64,000 nt of DNA, from the NCBI GenBank assembly GCA_017745175.1, contig JAGHZY010000018.1:10173-74172 (forward strand), written 5' to 3'. Position 1 is the stretch's first letter. Each line of letters starts with the position of its first letter. The translations under genes and the position numbers were made by a program. Source of the DNA: Sphingopyxis sp. (GTDB lineage Bacteria; Pseudomonadota; Alphaproteobacteria; Sphingomonadales; Sphingomonadaceae). Positions 9,279 to 16,497 of this stretch are shown here, piece after piece. The notes below the pieces were generated by a model that saw only the letters and a program-made list of their open reading frames with translations, was not told where the DNA came from and made no database searches.

Positions 9279-9751
9279 TCGACCATAGCAAACTCCCTTA
9301 TCGCCCCTGCGCGGGCGTCATGCTCGCCAACCGTGACGGCCGCGTCTTTGTCGGCCAGCGACTCGATACGACGACCGAAGCCTGGCAGATGCCGCAGGGC
9401 GGCATCGATGAGGGTGAAGATGCAGAACAGGCCGCGATCCGCGAGCTGGGCGAGGAAACCGGCGTCCATGGCGGGCTGGTCGAGATCATCGCGCGCAGCC
9501 GCGAGGAATATTTCTACGACCTCCCCGACGATCTGATCGGCAAGATGTGGGGCGGCAAATATCGCGGCCAGCGCCAGCACTGGTTCCTGATGCGCTTCAT
9601 GGGCGAGGACAGCGATGTCAACATCCACACGGACCATCAGGAATTCCGCGCCTGGAAATGGGCCGAACTGAGCGAGATCGAGAAATTGATCGTCCCGTTC
9701 AAGCGCGCCCTTTACCGCGGCTTGGTCGAGGAATTCGGCCCGCTCGTCTGA
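9275..9751 (+). CDS. rppH: RNA 5' pyrophosphohydrolase, Nudix family
   Basis: Nudix hydrolase of 158 residues that removes pyrophosphate from 5'-triphosphate RNA (and dinucleoside polyphosphates), starting mRNA decay. The Nudix box GGIDEGEDAEQAAIRELGEE plus TG lies at about residues 42-64 with all catalytic glutamates. The YRPCAGVML opening and the GGKYRGQRQHWFLMRF segment are typical of RppH rather than of generic Nudix proteins. Length matches the family. Its last 40 bases overlap the convergent uracil-DNA glycosylase gene. Confidence 0.92.
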   Translation: MIDHSKLPYRPCAGVMLANRDGRVFVGQRLDTTTEAWQMPQGGIDEGEDAEQAAIRELGEETGVHGGLVEIIARSREEYFYDLPDDLIGKMWGGKYRGQRQHWFLMRFMGEDSDVNIHTDHQEFRAWKWAELSEIEKLIVPFKRALYRGLVEEFGPLV

Positions 9752-10401
9752 TCCTTGAGCGCCTGCGCGGTACGGAAGACATCGGCAAACATTTCGGGCG
9801 TCAGCCGCCCGGTGTTCGTGTTGTAGCGCGAGCAATGATAGCTATCGACGAGATGCCGCCCATCGGGCAGCGCATGCACCGCGCCGTGGGCGAAGGGATA
9901 GACGGCCAGCCTCGCCCCGACCGCGCGTAGCGTCGCATCGTGCGCGATCCGGCCCAGCGCAATGACCACGCGAACCTTTGGCAATGCCGCGAGCTGCGCT
10001 TCGAAAAACGGCCGGCAGTTTGCGATTTCCGCCGGACTCGGCTTGTTCTGCGGCGGCAGGCATTTGACGCTGTTGACGATGATCGCTCCCGTCAGCGTCA
10101 GCCCGTCGTCGATCCGCGCATCATAACGCCCCCTGCTGAGCCCGAATTCGGCAAGCGTCGCGAACAGCAGATCGCCGGCAAAGTCGCCCGTGAACGGCCG
10201 CCCCGTCCGGTTCGCGCCGTGCTTGCCCGGCGCGAGTCCCGCGAATGCCAGCCACGCGTCAGGATCACCGAAGGCGTGAACCGGCGCGTTCCACCAGTCG
10301 GGATATTCGATCCGGCATTCGCGCCGCAGCACGACAAGCCGCGGGCAGCGCGGACAATCGCGGGGAGGCTCGGTTCCGGGCAACGGGCTGTCAATTTCCA
10401 C
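9712..10401 (-). CDS. uracil-DNA glycosylase, family 5 (UDGb type)
   Basis: Base-excision repair enzyme of about 229 residues. GLAPGKHGANRTGRPFTGD is the distinctive active-site region of family 5 UDG. An N-terminal CPRC plus a later Cys fit the iron-sulfur cluster of this family, and NSVKCLPPQNKP and the SYHCSRYNTNTGRLT segment complete the fold. The GTG at 10401 is chosen because it leaves room for the divergent folK start at 10425; a TTG at 10437 would overlap it. The exact start is uncertain. It converges on rppH with a 40-base overlap of coding ends. Confidence 0.85.
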   Translation of the reverse strand: MEIDSPLPGTEPPRDCPRCPRLVVLRRECRIEYPDWWNAPVHAFGDPDAWLAFAGLAPGKHGANRTGRPFTGDFAGDLLFATLAEFGLSRGRYDARIDDGLTLTGAIIVNSVKCLPPQNKPSPAEIANCRPFFEAQLAALPKVRVVIALGRIAHDATLRAVGARLAVYPFAHGAVHALPDGRHLVDSYHCSRYNTNTGRLTPEMFADVFRTAQALKDQTSGPNSSTKPR

Positions 10402-10424
10402 CTTTCTGCGATAGGCGCGCGGGC

Positions 10425-10946
10425 ATGAGCAACGCAATGCCGCTTCCGCTTTATGCCATCGGTCTCGGATCGAACCGCCGCCACGTCCACCACGGCGATC
10501 CGCGCGCGGTGCTGCTCGCCGCGCTCGCCGCGCTGGAGAGCGACGATATCGAAGCCGTCGACGCGAGCCCGATCATCGCCAGCGATCCGCTCGGCCCGTC
10601 GCGTCGCCGCTATGCCAACGCCGTCGCGCTCGTCGCCTCGGAACTGAGCCCGCCCGAAATGCTCGAACGGTTGCAGGCCATCGAAGCGCGCTTTGGCCGC
10701 CGAACCGGTCAGCGCTGGAGCGCACGCACACTCGATCTCGATATCCTGCTCTGGTCGGGCGGCGTCTGGTCCGACGCCGCGCTCACCATCCCGCATCCCG
10801 CGATCGCCGGGCGCGCTTTCGTGCTCGGCCCGCTTCGCGCGATCGTCCCGGATTGGCAGCACCCGCTCGCCGGACGCAGCATCCGCCAGCTCGCCGCGCG
10901 CCTGACACGTCCGAAGCCGGTTGACCGGAGCGCATCGGCGCACTAG
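10425..10946 (+). CDS. folK: 2-amino-4-hydroxy-6-hydroxymethyldihydropteridine pyrophosphokinase
   Basis: Folate-pathway enzyme of 173 residues that transfers pyrophosphate from ATP to hydroxymethyldihydropterin. The GLGSN motif is near residue 14, the family signature ARTLDLDILLW is at about residue 100, followed by IPHPAIAGRAFVLGPL. The ATG at 10425 is the first plausible start; a second in-frame ATG lies at 10437. Longer upstream extension would run antisense inside the glycosylase gene. The gene is followed after 44 bases by tRNA-Lys. Confidence 0.92.
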   Translation: MSNAMPLPLYAIGLGSNRRHVHHGDPRAVLLAALAALESDDIEAVDASPIIASDPLGPSRRRYANAVALVASELSPPEMLERLQAIEARFGRRTGQRWSARTLDLDILLWSGGVWSDAALTIPHPAIAGRAFVLGPLRAIVPDWQHPLAGRSIRQLAARLTRPKPVDRSASAH

Positions 10947-10990
10947 GGCGGCCGCTCACTTCGCGCGCCGTGACATTTCCGGCGCCGGAT

Positions 10991-11066
10991 GGGCCCTTAG
11001 CTCAGTCGGTAGAGCAACTGACTTTTAATCAGTAGGTCGCTGGTTCGAACCCAGCAGGGCTCACCA
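10991..11066 (+). tRNA. tRNA-Lys (anticodon TTT)
   Basis: 76-base cloverleaf read directly. The acceptor GGGCCCT pairs with AGGGCTC (one G-U), the D-stem is GCTC/GAGC, the anticodon stem ACTGA/TCAGT encloses loop CTTTTAA (anticodon TTT), and the T-arm GCTGG/CCAGC encloses TTCGAAC. The 3' CCA is encoded. The accessory island begins just after it. Confidence 0.97.
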
Positions 11067-11217
11067 TCCACGGGATTGATTTTGTTACGTTTTCTTACGC
11101 CCTGAGAAACACGTGAGATCATAAGCACCGATTAGGCACCGAATTGTAGCTCGGGGGACCTTCAAGCTCGCTGGCGCCCGCAGATGACCTCCTATACAGT
11201 CGTCCGACGTTTTCGAC

Positions 11218-12153
11218 TTGGAGGCTCCTATTTTAGATCGCATCTCCTCACTGAGTCCCAGCGAGTTCGAAAACCTCACATACGATTGTGCTCGCGCTTC
11301 GGGACTGAAAAATCTCGTGTGGAGAACGCCGGGTGCAGATGGCGGAAGAGATATTGAAGGCGTTGCGTATGTTCGCGATATAACCGGCTTCGAGACGGTC
11401 CAAAGATGGTACATCGAATGCAAGCGATACGCGTCATCGGTCGACTGGCCAACACTCTATGCAAAGATCGCCTTCGCTGACGCCCACGCCGCTGATGTTT
11501 TGCTTCTATCGACCAATAGCAATCCCTCGCCCGCCTGTGAAAGTCAGATTACTACGTGGAACGAGCAAAAGAGGCGCCCTGCGATCCGCGTCTGGCGCGG
11601 CTATGAACTGACAAACCTGATCCGCGGATTTTCGCATATCGGGGTTGCATATGGATTGATTGACGAACCTGATCGGCAGCAAGCAGCGCTTTTGCCGCTT
11701 TCGTTTTTGATCTCAAAAATCGTCCAAGGCGCTTACGTGGCAACCGCTTTTGACTCCGACCCATCGTCGGCGCTCGAGACCGCTTCCGCACTGTCAGAAT
11801 TGCTTTCGCAGCGTCTCGCAGATGTTGAGCAGTACGGAAGACTGACCCGCGGCGCGGAGAGCTCGCGGCCACCAAATTTTGATTGGCTGTCTGTAACTGG
11901 AGACATGCAAAATTGGGAAGATGTCAGCGTTCGATCGGCACTCTCATTCATCAAACATCAGACGGGTTCCAAATCGGTGACCGCGGACTTTTCAGGTTCG
12001 CAAGTCAGTCTCACGTTAGGTGACCGAAGATTTCCGGCGACTTCGCAAAGCGAAAAGGACCTGTTGACCGTTTGCCACTGGACAGCGCTAGAGATTCTGG
12101 AAAATGATGCGCTTAACTTTTCGCTTCGACAGCGCGCGGGGGACGGAATCTAA
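11218..12153 (+). CDS. Mrr-like restriction endonuclease domain protein
   Basis: 311 residues counted from the TTG at 11218. The N-terminal about 130 residues resemble the Mrr catalytic domain of the PD-(D/E)xK superfamily: FENL with Glu18, GADGGRDIEG with Asp45, and the ECKR box with Glu67 and Lys69, followed by a FADAHAADVLLLSTNS strand as in Mrr proteins. The C-terminal 160 residues match nothing recognised and may sense or bind a partner. It is the first gene of a three-gene unit; its TAA overlaps the kinase ATG by one base. The start is doubtful because a perfect GGAGG at 11220-11224 lies 5 bases before an ATT codon at 11230, with no ribosome site before the TTG. Codon use is AT-richer than the flanks. 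Confidence 0.75.
   Translation: MEAPILDRISSLSPSEFENLTYDCARASGLKNLVWRTPGADGGRDIEGVAYVRDITGFETVQRWYIECKRYASSVDWPTLYAKIAFADAHAADVLLLSTNSNPSPACESQITTWNEQKRRPAIRVWRGYELTNLIRGFSHIGVAYGLIDEPDRQQAALLPLSFLISKIVQGAYVATAFDSDPSSALETASALSELLSQRLADVEQYGRLTRGAESSRPPNFDWLSVTGDMQNWEDVSVRSALSFIKHQTGSKSVTADFSGSQVSLTLGDRRFPATSQSEKDLLTVCHWTALEILENDALNFSLRQRAGDGI
11220..11224 (+). promoter_or_regulatory. Shine-Dalgarno GGAGG pointing to a non-standard start
   Basis: GGAGG lies downstream of the TTG at 11218 and exactly 5 bases before ATT at 11230. The frame is closed upstream by TGA at 11185-11187 and no in-frame ATG or GTG occurs before the domain begins. This favours initiation at ATT, which is rare but known for infC. 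Confidence 0.4.
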
Positions 12154-12878
12154 TGAGTGACGAACAGACTTCGGAGGGTCAGGGGCTTGACCTGACCCTG
12201 CTCGCAAATTTTGTCCATCAGATTGTTAATCCACTGAACGGAGTCGCTGGGACTTTGGACAATCTCGCCGACGGAACAATTGATGAAAGCAGACGAGAGC
12301 AGCGCCTGAACGCCGCAAGAGCGCAGTTAGAGCAGTGCATCACGTTAGTGCGAAACTTAGCGTTTCTAGCCCAAGGATCAGGCGGCGTTGCTGACCAAGA
12401 CCGGCGGGTGGTAGTCCTGCCCCAAGTGATCATCGAAGCTGCGATGTTTTTTCAAGAGGATGGAGAGAGCCGCCGGATTCGAATCTCTCTGCAAGATCGA
12501 AAAACCCAGAACAAAGTGACGGGTCACCCGGAGCTGATCCGGCAAGTGCTGATGAATCTGTTCGATAATTTCATCAAATATGGTGCCTTGAACAGTACCA
12601 TAGAAGTTAATCAGTGGATTCAATCAGAAACTAATTTTGCAATAATTGAGATGCACGGAGAAAGTCGTTACCCTATAGCTTCAGACGAAATCGGCAAAAT
12701 GTTTGACCTTGGCTTCAGAGGAAGCAATGCTACAAAAGTTGTTGCATCCGGCACAGGCCTAGGACTGTTTATATGCCGTCAAATCGTTGAATCCATAGGT
12801 GGATCAATACATGCTCAGGCATCGGGCAAGAATGGAATCCAGTTCATAATAAAATTACCTAACGGCACTCGGGGATAA
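12153..12878 (+). CDS. soluble histidine kinase without sensor domain
   Basis: 241-residue cytosolic kinase. A HisKA-type dimerisation helix begins almost at the N-terminus with His22 in VHQIVNPLNG. The residue after the phospho-accepting His is Gln, where Glu or Asp is usual, so autokinase activity may be altered. The HATPase domain follows, with N-box NLFDNFIKYG at about 133-142 and G2 box GTGLGLF at about 205-211. There is no membrane segment, PAS or GAF domain, so the input must come from a partner protein. The ATG overlaps the nuclease stop (TAATG). The receiver gene follows 7 bases later. It is AT-richer than the surrounding chromosome. Confidence 0.85.
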   Translation: MSDEQTSEGQGLDLTLLANFVHQIVNPLNGVAGTLDNLADGTIDESRREQRLNAARAQLEQCITLVRNLAFLAQGSGGVADQDRRVVVLPQVIIEAAMFFQEDGESRRIRISLQDRKTQNKVTGHPELIRQVLMNLFDNFIKYGALNSTIEVNQWIQSETNFAIIEMHGESRYPIASDEIGKMFDLGFRGSNATKVVASGTGLGLFICRQIVESIGGSIHAQASGKNGIQFIIKLPNGTRG

Positions 12879-12885
12879 AGATAAA

Positions 12886-13329
12886 ATGGCAAAAACGACA
12901 GCTCCGGACACTGTTGCTCTCCTTGATGACGAATTCTACAATATGACTTGGATGTGGGACTATCTATACTCCAAGGACCTCAATCTCGTTGCCGCCTCCA
13001 CAGCCAATGAGGCGATAGATATCCTCGATCAAGAGATATATCGGTTTGCAGTTATTGATCTAAACGTCCCGATTCTCCCGCCGCTTGATGCCGCGGCACT
13101 TGAACTTGGAGCTGTATACGTAAAGTATCCTGGACTTTTTGTAGCCAGACACGCAAGGAACAAAGGCTATCGGGGTCGGCAGGTTGTTATCTACTCAGTT
13201 CATCGCGATGCAGAAGTATCGGAGATAGCATCAAAGCTCGGATGCACTTATATATTAAAGGGAAGACCAAAGGAAATAAAGGAAGAACTGGAGGGAGTGA
13301 TGTCTTTCGATCCCACGGAAGAGGCGTAG
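12886..13329 (+). CDS. stand-alone response-regulator receiver protein
   Basis: 147 residues, essentially a single CheY-like domain. The acidic pair is Asp14-Asp15 in LLDDE, the phospho-acceptor is Asp58 in FAVIDLN, the switch Ser104 is in VVIYSV and Lys125 is in YILKG. The loop after Asp58 is unusually long (about 40 residues before the next strand), so the fold is divergent. No DNA-binding or enzymatic output domain is present. Output must therefore be protein-protein contact, probably with the nuclease or kinase encoded just upstream. It ends the island operon; the following bases return to host-like composition. Confidence 0.8.
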   Translation: MAKTTAPDTVALLDDEFYNMTWMWDYLYSKDLNLVAASTANEAIDILDQEIYRFAVIDLNVPILPPLDAAALELGAVYVKYPGLFVARHARNKGYRGRQVVIYSVHRDAEVSEIASKLGCTYILKGRPKEIKEELEGVMSFDPTEEA

Positions 13330-13476
13330 CACTATACTATCGAGCGCAGTACCGCTACCAATCGCCAAAGTTCGCTCGTCAAGTTGCTGGCGACCTTCCC
13401 GAAGGGAAATGATCCGGACGCCGGGACGGCCTGTCCCCTTTGCCGGCGGCTCGCGGCAGCGCCGCCCGGTCGGCGA

Positions 13477-14219
13477 TCAGTCGGGCAAGGTCCAGCGCAT
13501 GTTTCCCGACACTTCGCCAACCACCGCCCGCCCGGCTTCGTCGGTGGCGAGGTTGAACCGCGCCCGCGCCAGAATGGCGTCGCAAGTGGCTCGTTCGAGA
13601 TCGGCGCTGCCCGGAGGCCCGCTTGCCCGGCATCCGACAACCGAGCCGTCGCTTCCCGCCGTCAGGTCATAGGTGACGACGCCCTGCCGATCTTCGCGCA
13701 TGGCAGCCGGGGATAATCGGCCTCGCCGAACCAGGCTCCCGAACTGCCGACCGGAGTAGGCGGCGACGCAAGGCTTGCGGCCACATCAGGCGTATTTTCG
13801 GTATCCGGCCCGGCCCGCGTCTCCGCTTCTTCCGCGATAGCTTCAACCTCAAGTCCCCGCGCGACGCAGGGACAGGTCATCAGATACATGTGCCCCTGCA
13901 CGACTTCGGGAGCAAAGGCATATCCATCGCCATCGGGGTCCGGACCTTGCTGATAGGCATCGAACTCGGCCCAGGCCCTTTCCCGCGCCTGTTGCAGGCT
14001 CGCCTTGTCGTCCAGCGCGTTGACGGCATCCACATCGTTGCGAAGCGTTTCGGCCCATATATCGGTGATGCCGTCCCGAAAGGCGCCCTCGAGATTCCGG
14101 TATTCGGCCGGACAATCCGTCAGCGAGGCCGCGAGCGCGCGTTCCGGCGCCAGCATCAAGGCGAAGAGCAGTATAAAGCACGCCAGCCGGCGCACGGCTC
14201 CGCCCGGGCGGGATAGCAT
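13477..14219 (-). pseudogene. TonB C-terminal domain protein, frameshifted
   Basis: Two overlapping minus-strand frames together make one protein. The 5' part (14219 down to the shift) encodes a signal peptide (RRLACFILLFALMLAPERALA) and a Cys-containing periplasmic region ending in WFGEADYP. The 3' part continues with AAMREDRQGVVTYDL and the sphingomonad TonB-like pattern TCDAILARARF, ending MRWTLPD at 13477. The break is at a run of four G (13709-13712, plus strand); one extra base restores the frame. Without repair the protein ends after 185 residues and lacks the TonB domain. It may be a true null allele or an assembly error. The intact protein would act in the periplasm; its partner is unknown. 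Confidence 0.7.
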
Positions 14220-14583
14220 GCCAGCATCGCGACGGCTTCCCCCGAACGGGTGAGATCATATCGGCCGATCGAACGGGCAATCCAAGCAATTCCGGGAACA
14301 GATGGCCCGATGCGATGAGCCATGACCGTCCATTTCCCTGCGCCGGCCATCCGGTGATGCGGCCGATAATTTGCGGCCAAAGGCACTGAACCACAAGGAA
14401 ATTTTGGCAAGTCGTTGATATGTAAAGCTGAAGCAAAATCTTCATTTGAATCAATCATTTGCCTTAGCAAACTGTTTCCAGATAGTTAAAAGGCGATTTT
14501 GTTAACTTATTTATTCTACAAAGAGACAAGTCTTGTGGGGAAGGCAAATTGAAAGGATCAGGCCCTTTTGAGGAGTTTTCATT
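14220..14583. other. gene-free leader of the fimbrial operon
   Basis: About 360 bases without a convincing gene. The half next to the fimbrial operon (about 14385-14545) is markedly AT-rich and probably holds its promoter; no specific -35/-10 pair could be fixed. A good ribosome site (GAGGAG) ends the region 7 bases before the first subunit ATG. Confidence 0.5.
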
Positions 14584-15129
14584 ATGACCGCTAAAAAGAA
14601 ACTCTCAATAACAGTACTCACCTTCATGGCCTTTACTGTATCTCCGGCCCATGCCGATATAACCGGAACGATCAACGCAACGATAACGCTCGAAGCGGGC
14701 TGTATTGTTAACGGACAAAACTTCGACGACGGAACGGCAGGCGCCGATTTCGGTACGCTCGACTTTGGTACGGAGAATACGCTTTTCTTGCAGGCCGATG
14801 CGCAGATATTGAGCGGGGGTGCCGCCTTCACCGTCCAGTGCAGCAACGGCATCGCGCCCGTGCTGTCGTTCAACGCCGGGCTGAATGACGGCGACGGTGC
14901 CGGCGTGGGCCTCCACGCGATGGCGCATCAGACTCAGGCGGGCCGGTTCGTCACCTACAACCTCTATTCCGACGCCGGCCGCAACACCGTCATTCCGGTC
15001 GGCGGCAACGTCACCCTCGCGGGCGGCGGCGGCCAGCAAACGGTGAACGTCTACGCCCGCGCCTTTGGCGAAGCGGGGCTCATGCCCGGCGTATATTCCG
15101 ACGTCGTCACGGTGCTGCTGGAGCTTTAG
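14584..15129 (+). CDS. spore coat U domain fimbrial subunit (1)
   Basis: Secreted subunit of 181 residues for a sigma-type (archaic) chaperone-usher fimbria. A signal peptide ends near AHAD at about residue 24. The mature part has the SCPU pattern: an early Cys in LEAGCIVNG, DFGTLDFGT, a second Cys in FTVQCSNGI, and a C-terminal LMPGVYSDVVTVLLEL donor/acceptor strand. Fold and pattern match CsuA/B-like proteins. It is first in the operon, behind an AT-rich leader and a strong GAGGAG site, and is likely the major pilin. Confidence 0.88.
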   Translation: MTAKKKLSITVLTFMAFTVSPAHADITGTINATITLEAGCIVNGQNFDDGTAGADFGTLDFGTENTLFLQADAQILSGGAAFTVQCSNGIAPVLSFNAGLNDGDGAGVGLHAMAHQTQAGRFVTYNLYSDAGRNTVIPVGGNVTLAGGGGQQTVNVYARAFGEAGLMPGVYSDVVTVLLEL

Positions 15130-15158
15130 AGGAACGCCCCGGCGGAGGATCAGTGGCC

Positions 15159-15707
15159 ATGGCCCGTTCGCTCCAACCGACATCGCGGATCGCCCTCGCC
15201 ATCCTTGCGATGGCCCTCGGAGGCCTTCCCGCCGCGAAAGCGGAAACGACGGCACAATTCGAGGTTTCGGCTACGATCGTGCCCGGCTGTCTGGTCGACG
15301 GCCTTGGCGGCAGCGGCCATGCCGGCACCGTCGGAACGCTCGATTTCGGGACCGACTCGACCTTCTCGACCGCCACCCACACGGCGACGACGACAACGGC
15401 GCAGGGAATTCGCCTCCGCTGCACCCCCGGCGTCAATCTGATGATCGGCGTCGACGGCGGCAGCCACGCCGCAACCGGGGCGCGTCATTTGCAGCGCGGC
15501 GCCGATACGACAGCCCGGATCGCCTATGCCGTGTGCCGCGATGTCGCCTGCAACCAGCCGATCGCGATCGGCGGCTCGACGGCGATCCTGATCACCGGGA
15601 GCAACAGCGAGGATGTGCTCCTGCCGCTCTTCGCCTCGCTCACCCTGCCGGGCAGCCTGCCGCCGGGCACCTATTCCGACACGCTCACGGTCACGCTGAC
15701 ATGGTGA
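15159..15707 (+). CDS. spore coat U domain fimbrial subunit (2)
   Basis: 182-residue SCPU protein. The signal peptide ends near AKAET, followed by the same arrangement as subunit 1: VPGCLVDG, GTLDFGTDS, RLRCTPG and the closing LPPGTYSDTLTVTLTW. Two further Cys (in YAVCRDVACNQP) may form an extra disulfide. The ATG at 15159 is chosen because GGAGGA ends 9 bases upstream; the in-frame GTG at 15153 is too close to it. It lies 29 bases after subunit 1 and is probably a minor or adaptor subunit. Confidence 0.87.
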   Translation: MARSLQPTSRIALAILAMALGGLPAAKAETTAQFEVSATIVPGCLVDGLGGSGHAGTVGTLDFGTDSTFSTATHTATTTTAQGIRLRCTPGVNLMIGVDGGSHAATGARHLQRGADTTARIAYAVCRDVACNQPIAIGGSTAILITGSNSEDVLLPLFASLTLPGSLPPGTYSDTLTVTLTW

Positions 15708-15732
15708 CCATCCTCCTTTTCGGGACAAGTCC

Positions 15733-16491
15733 ATGAAACACGGCCTTCTCTCTGCCACCCTGTTGCTGATTGCACTGGCACTGCTCGTGGCCGCCCCCGC
15801 TCCGGCCGGCGCACAGCAACCCGGCTCGTTGCTCATCTGGCCGGTCAATCCGGTTATCGAGGGCGATGCGCGCGCCGCGGCGCTCTGGCTCGAGAATCCG
15901 GGCAAGACCCCCGTCACGCTCCAGGTCCGCATCTATGCCTGGGCGCAGCAGGACGGCCGCAACGCCTATGCGGAGCAGAACGCAGTCATCGGCACGCCGC
16001 CGATCGTCAGCATCGAACCGGGGCAGCGGCAACTGGTGCGCCTGACGCGCACGACGCCGCCGCCCGCCGCCGCCGAAACGCCCTATCGGATCGTCGTCGA
16101 CGAAGTACCGACCGGAAACGCCCCGGCCGCCCCCGGCGCCTCGGTCAGCTTTCGCATGCGATATTCGCTGCCGCTTTTCTCCTATTCCCGGCACGGCAAT
16201 GACAAGGTCAAGCCGCCCGCACCGGCGCCGCATATCTCCTGGCGCGCCGGTGCGGATGCCGGGGAGCGCTTTCTCGAAATCCGCAACGACGGGGCGGGCC
16301 ACGCGCGGCTTACCGACGTCAGCTTTGCCGACGGCGCGAAAAAATCGCCCGTTGCCCAGGGCCTGCTCGGATACGTCCTGCCAGGCGCGTCGATGCGCTG
16401 GCCGCTGCCGCACACCGTCGACACGGCGGGCGATCTGATCGCGACCGTCAATGGAAAGGTCGGCGTCGCCATCGAACGCCGGCAGGATTAG
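15733..16491 (+). CDS. periplasmic fimbrial chaperone
   Basis: PapD-like (CsuC-type) chaperone of 252 residues that caps SCPU subunits in the periplasm and delivers them to the usher. The signal peptide ends at GAQQ near residue 29. The first Ig domain shows SLLIWPVNPVIEGD and the QLVRLTR strand used for donor-strand complementation; TPYRIVVDEVP follows. The second domain runs from about residue 140 to VNGKVGVAIERRQD. It lies between the two pilin genes and the usher gene, with short gaps, so it is in the same operon. Confidence 0.9.
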   Translation: MKHGLLSATLLLIALALLVAAPAPAGAQQPGSLLIWPVNPVIEGDARAAALWLENPGKTPVTLQVRIYAWAQQDGRNAYAEQNAVIGTPPIVSIEPGQRQLVRLTRTTPPPAAAETPYRIVVDEVPTGNAPAAPGASVSFRMRYSLPLFSYSRHGNDKVKPPAPAPHISWRAGADAGERFLEIRNDGAGHARLTDVSFADGAKKSPVAQGLLGYVLPGASMRWPLPHTVDTAGDLIATVNGKVGVAIERRQD

Positions 16492-16497
16492 TGGCGC

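Larger units (their letters stand above)
11067..13331. other. AT-richer accessory island next to tRNA-Lys
   Basis: The sequence after the tRNA changes character. Codons ending in A or T are common, especially from about 12550 to 13330, whereas both flanks are strongly GC-rich. The island carries three same-strand genes and about 150 bases of leader (11067-11217) in which no gene is seen. No integrase, transposase or duplicated tRNA 3' end was found at the far side, so the boundaries are approximate and the mode of insertion is unknown. Confidence 0.6.

Noticed and set aside
13332-13476. Search for a repeated tRNA-Lys 3' end (attachment site) after the island
   Set aside because: No stretch matching the last 20 bases of the tRNA was found; the right boundary stays unknown.
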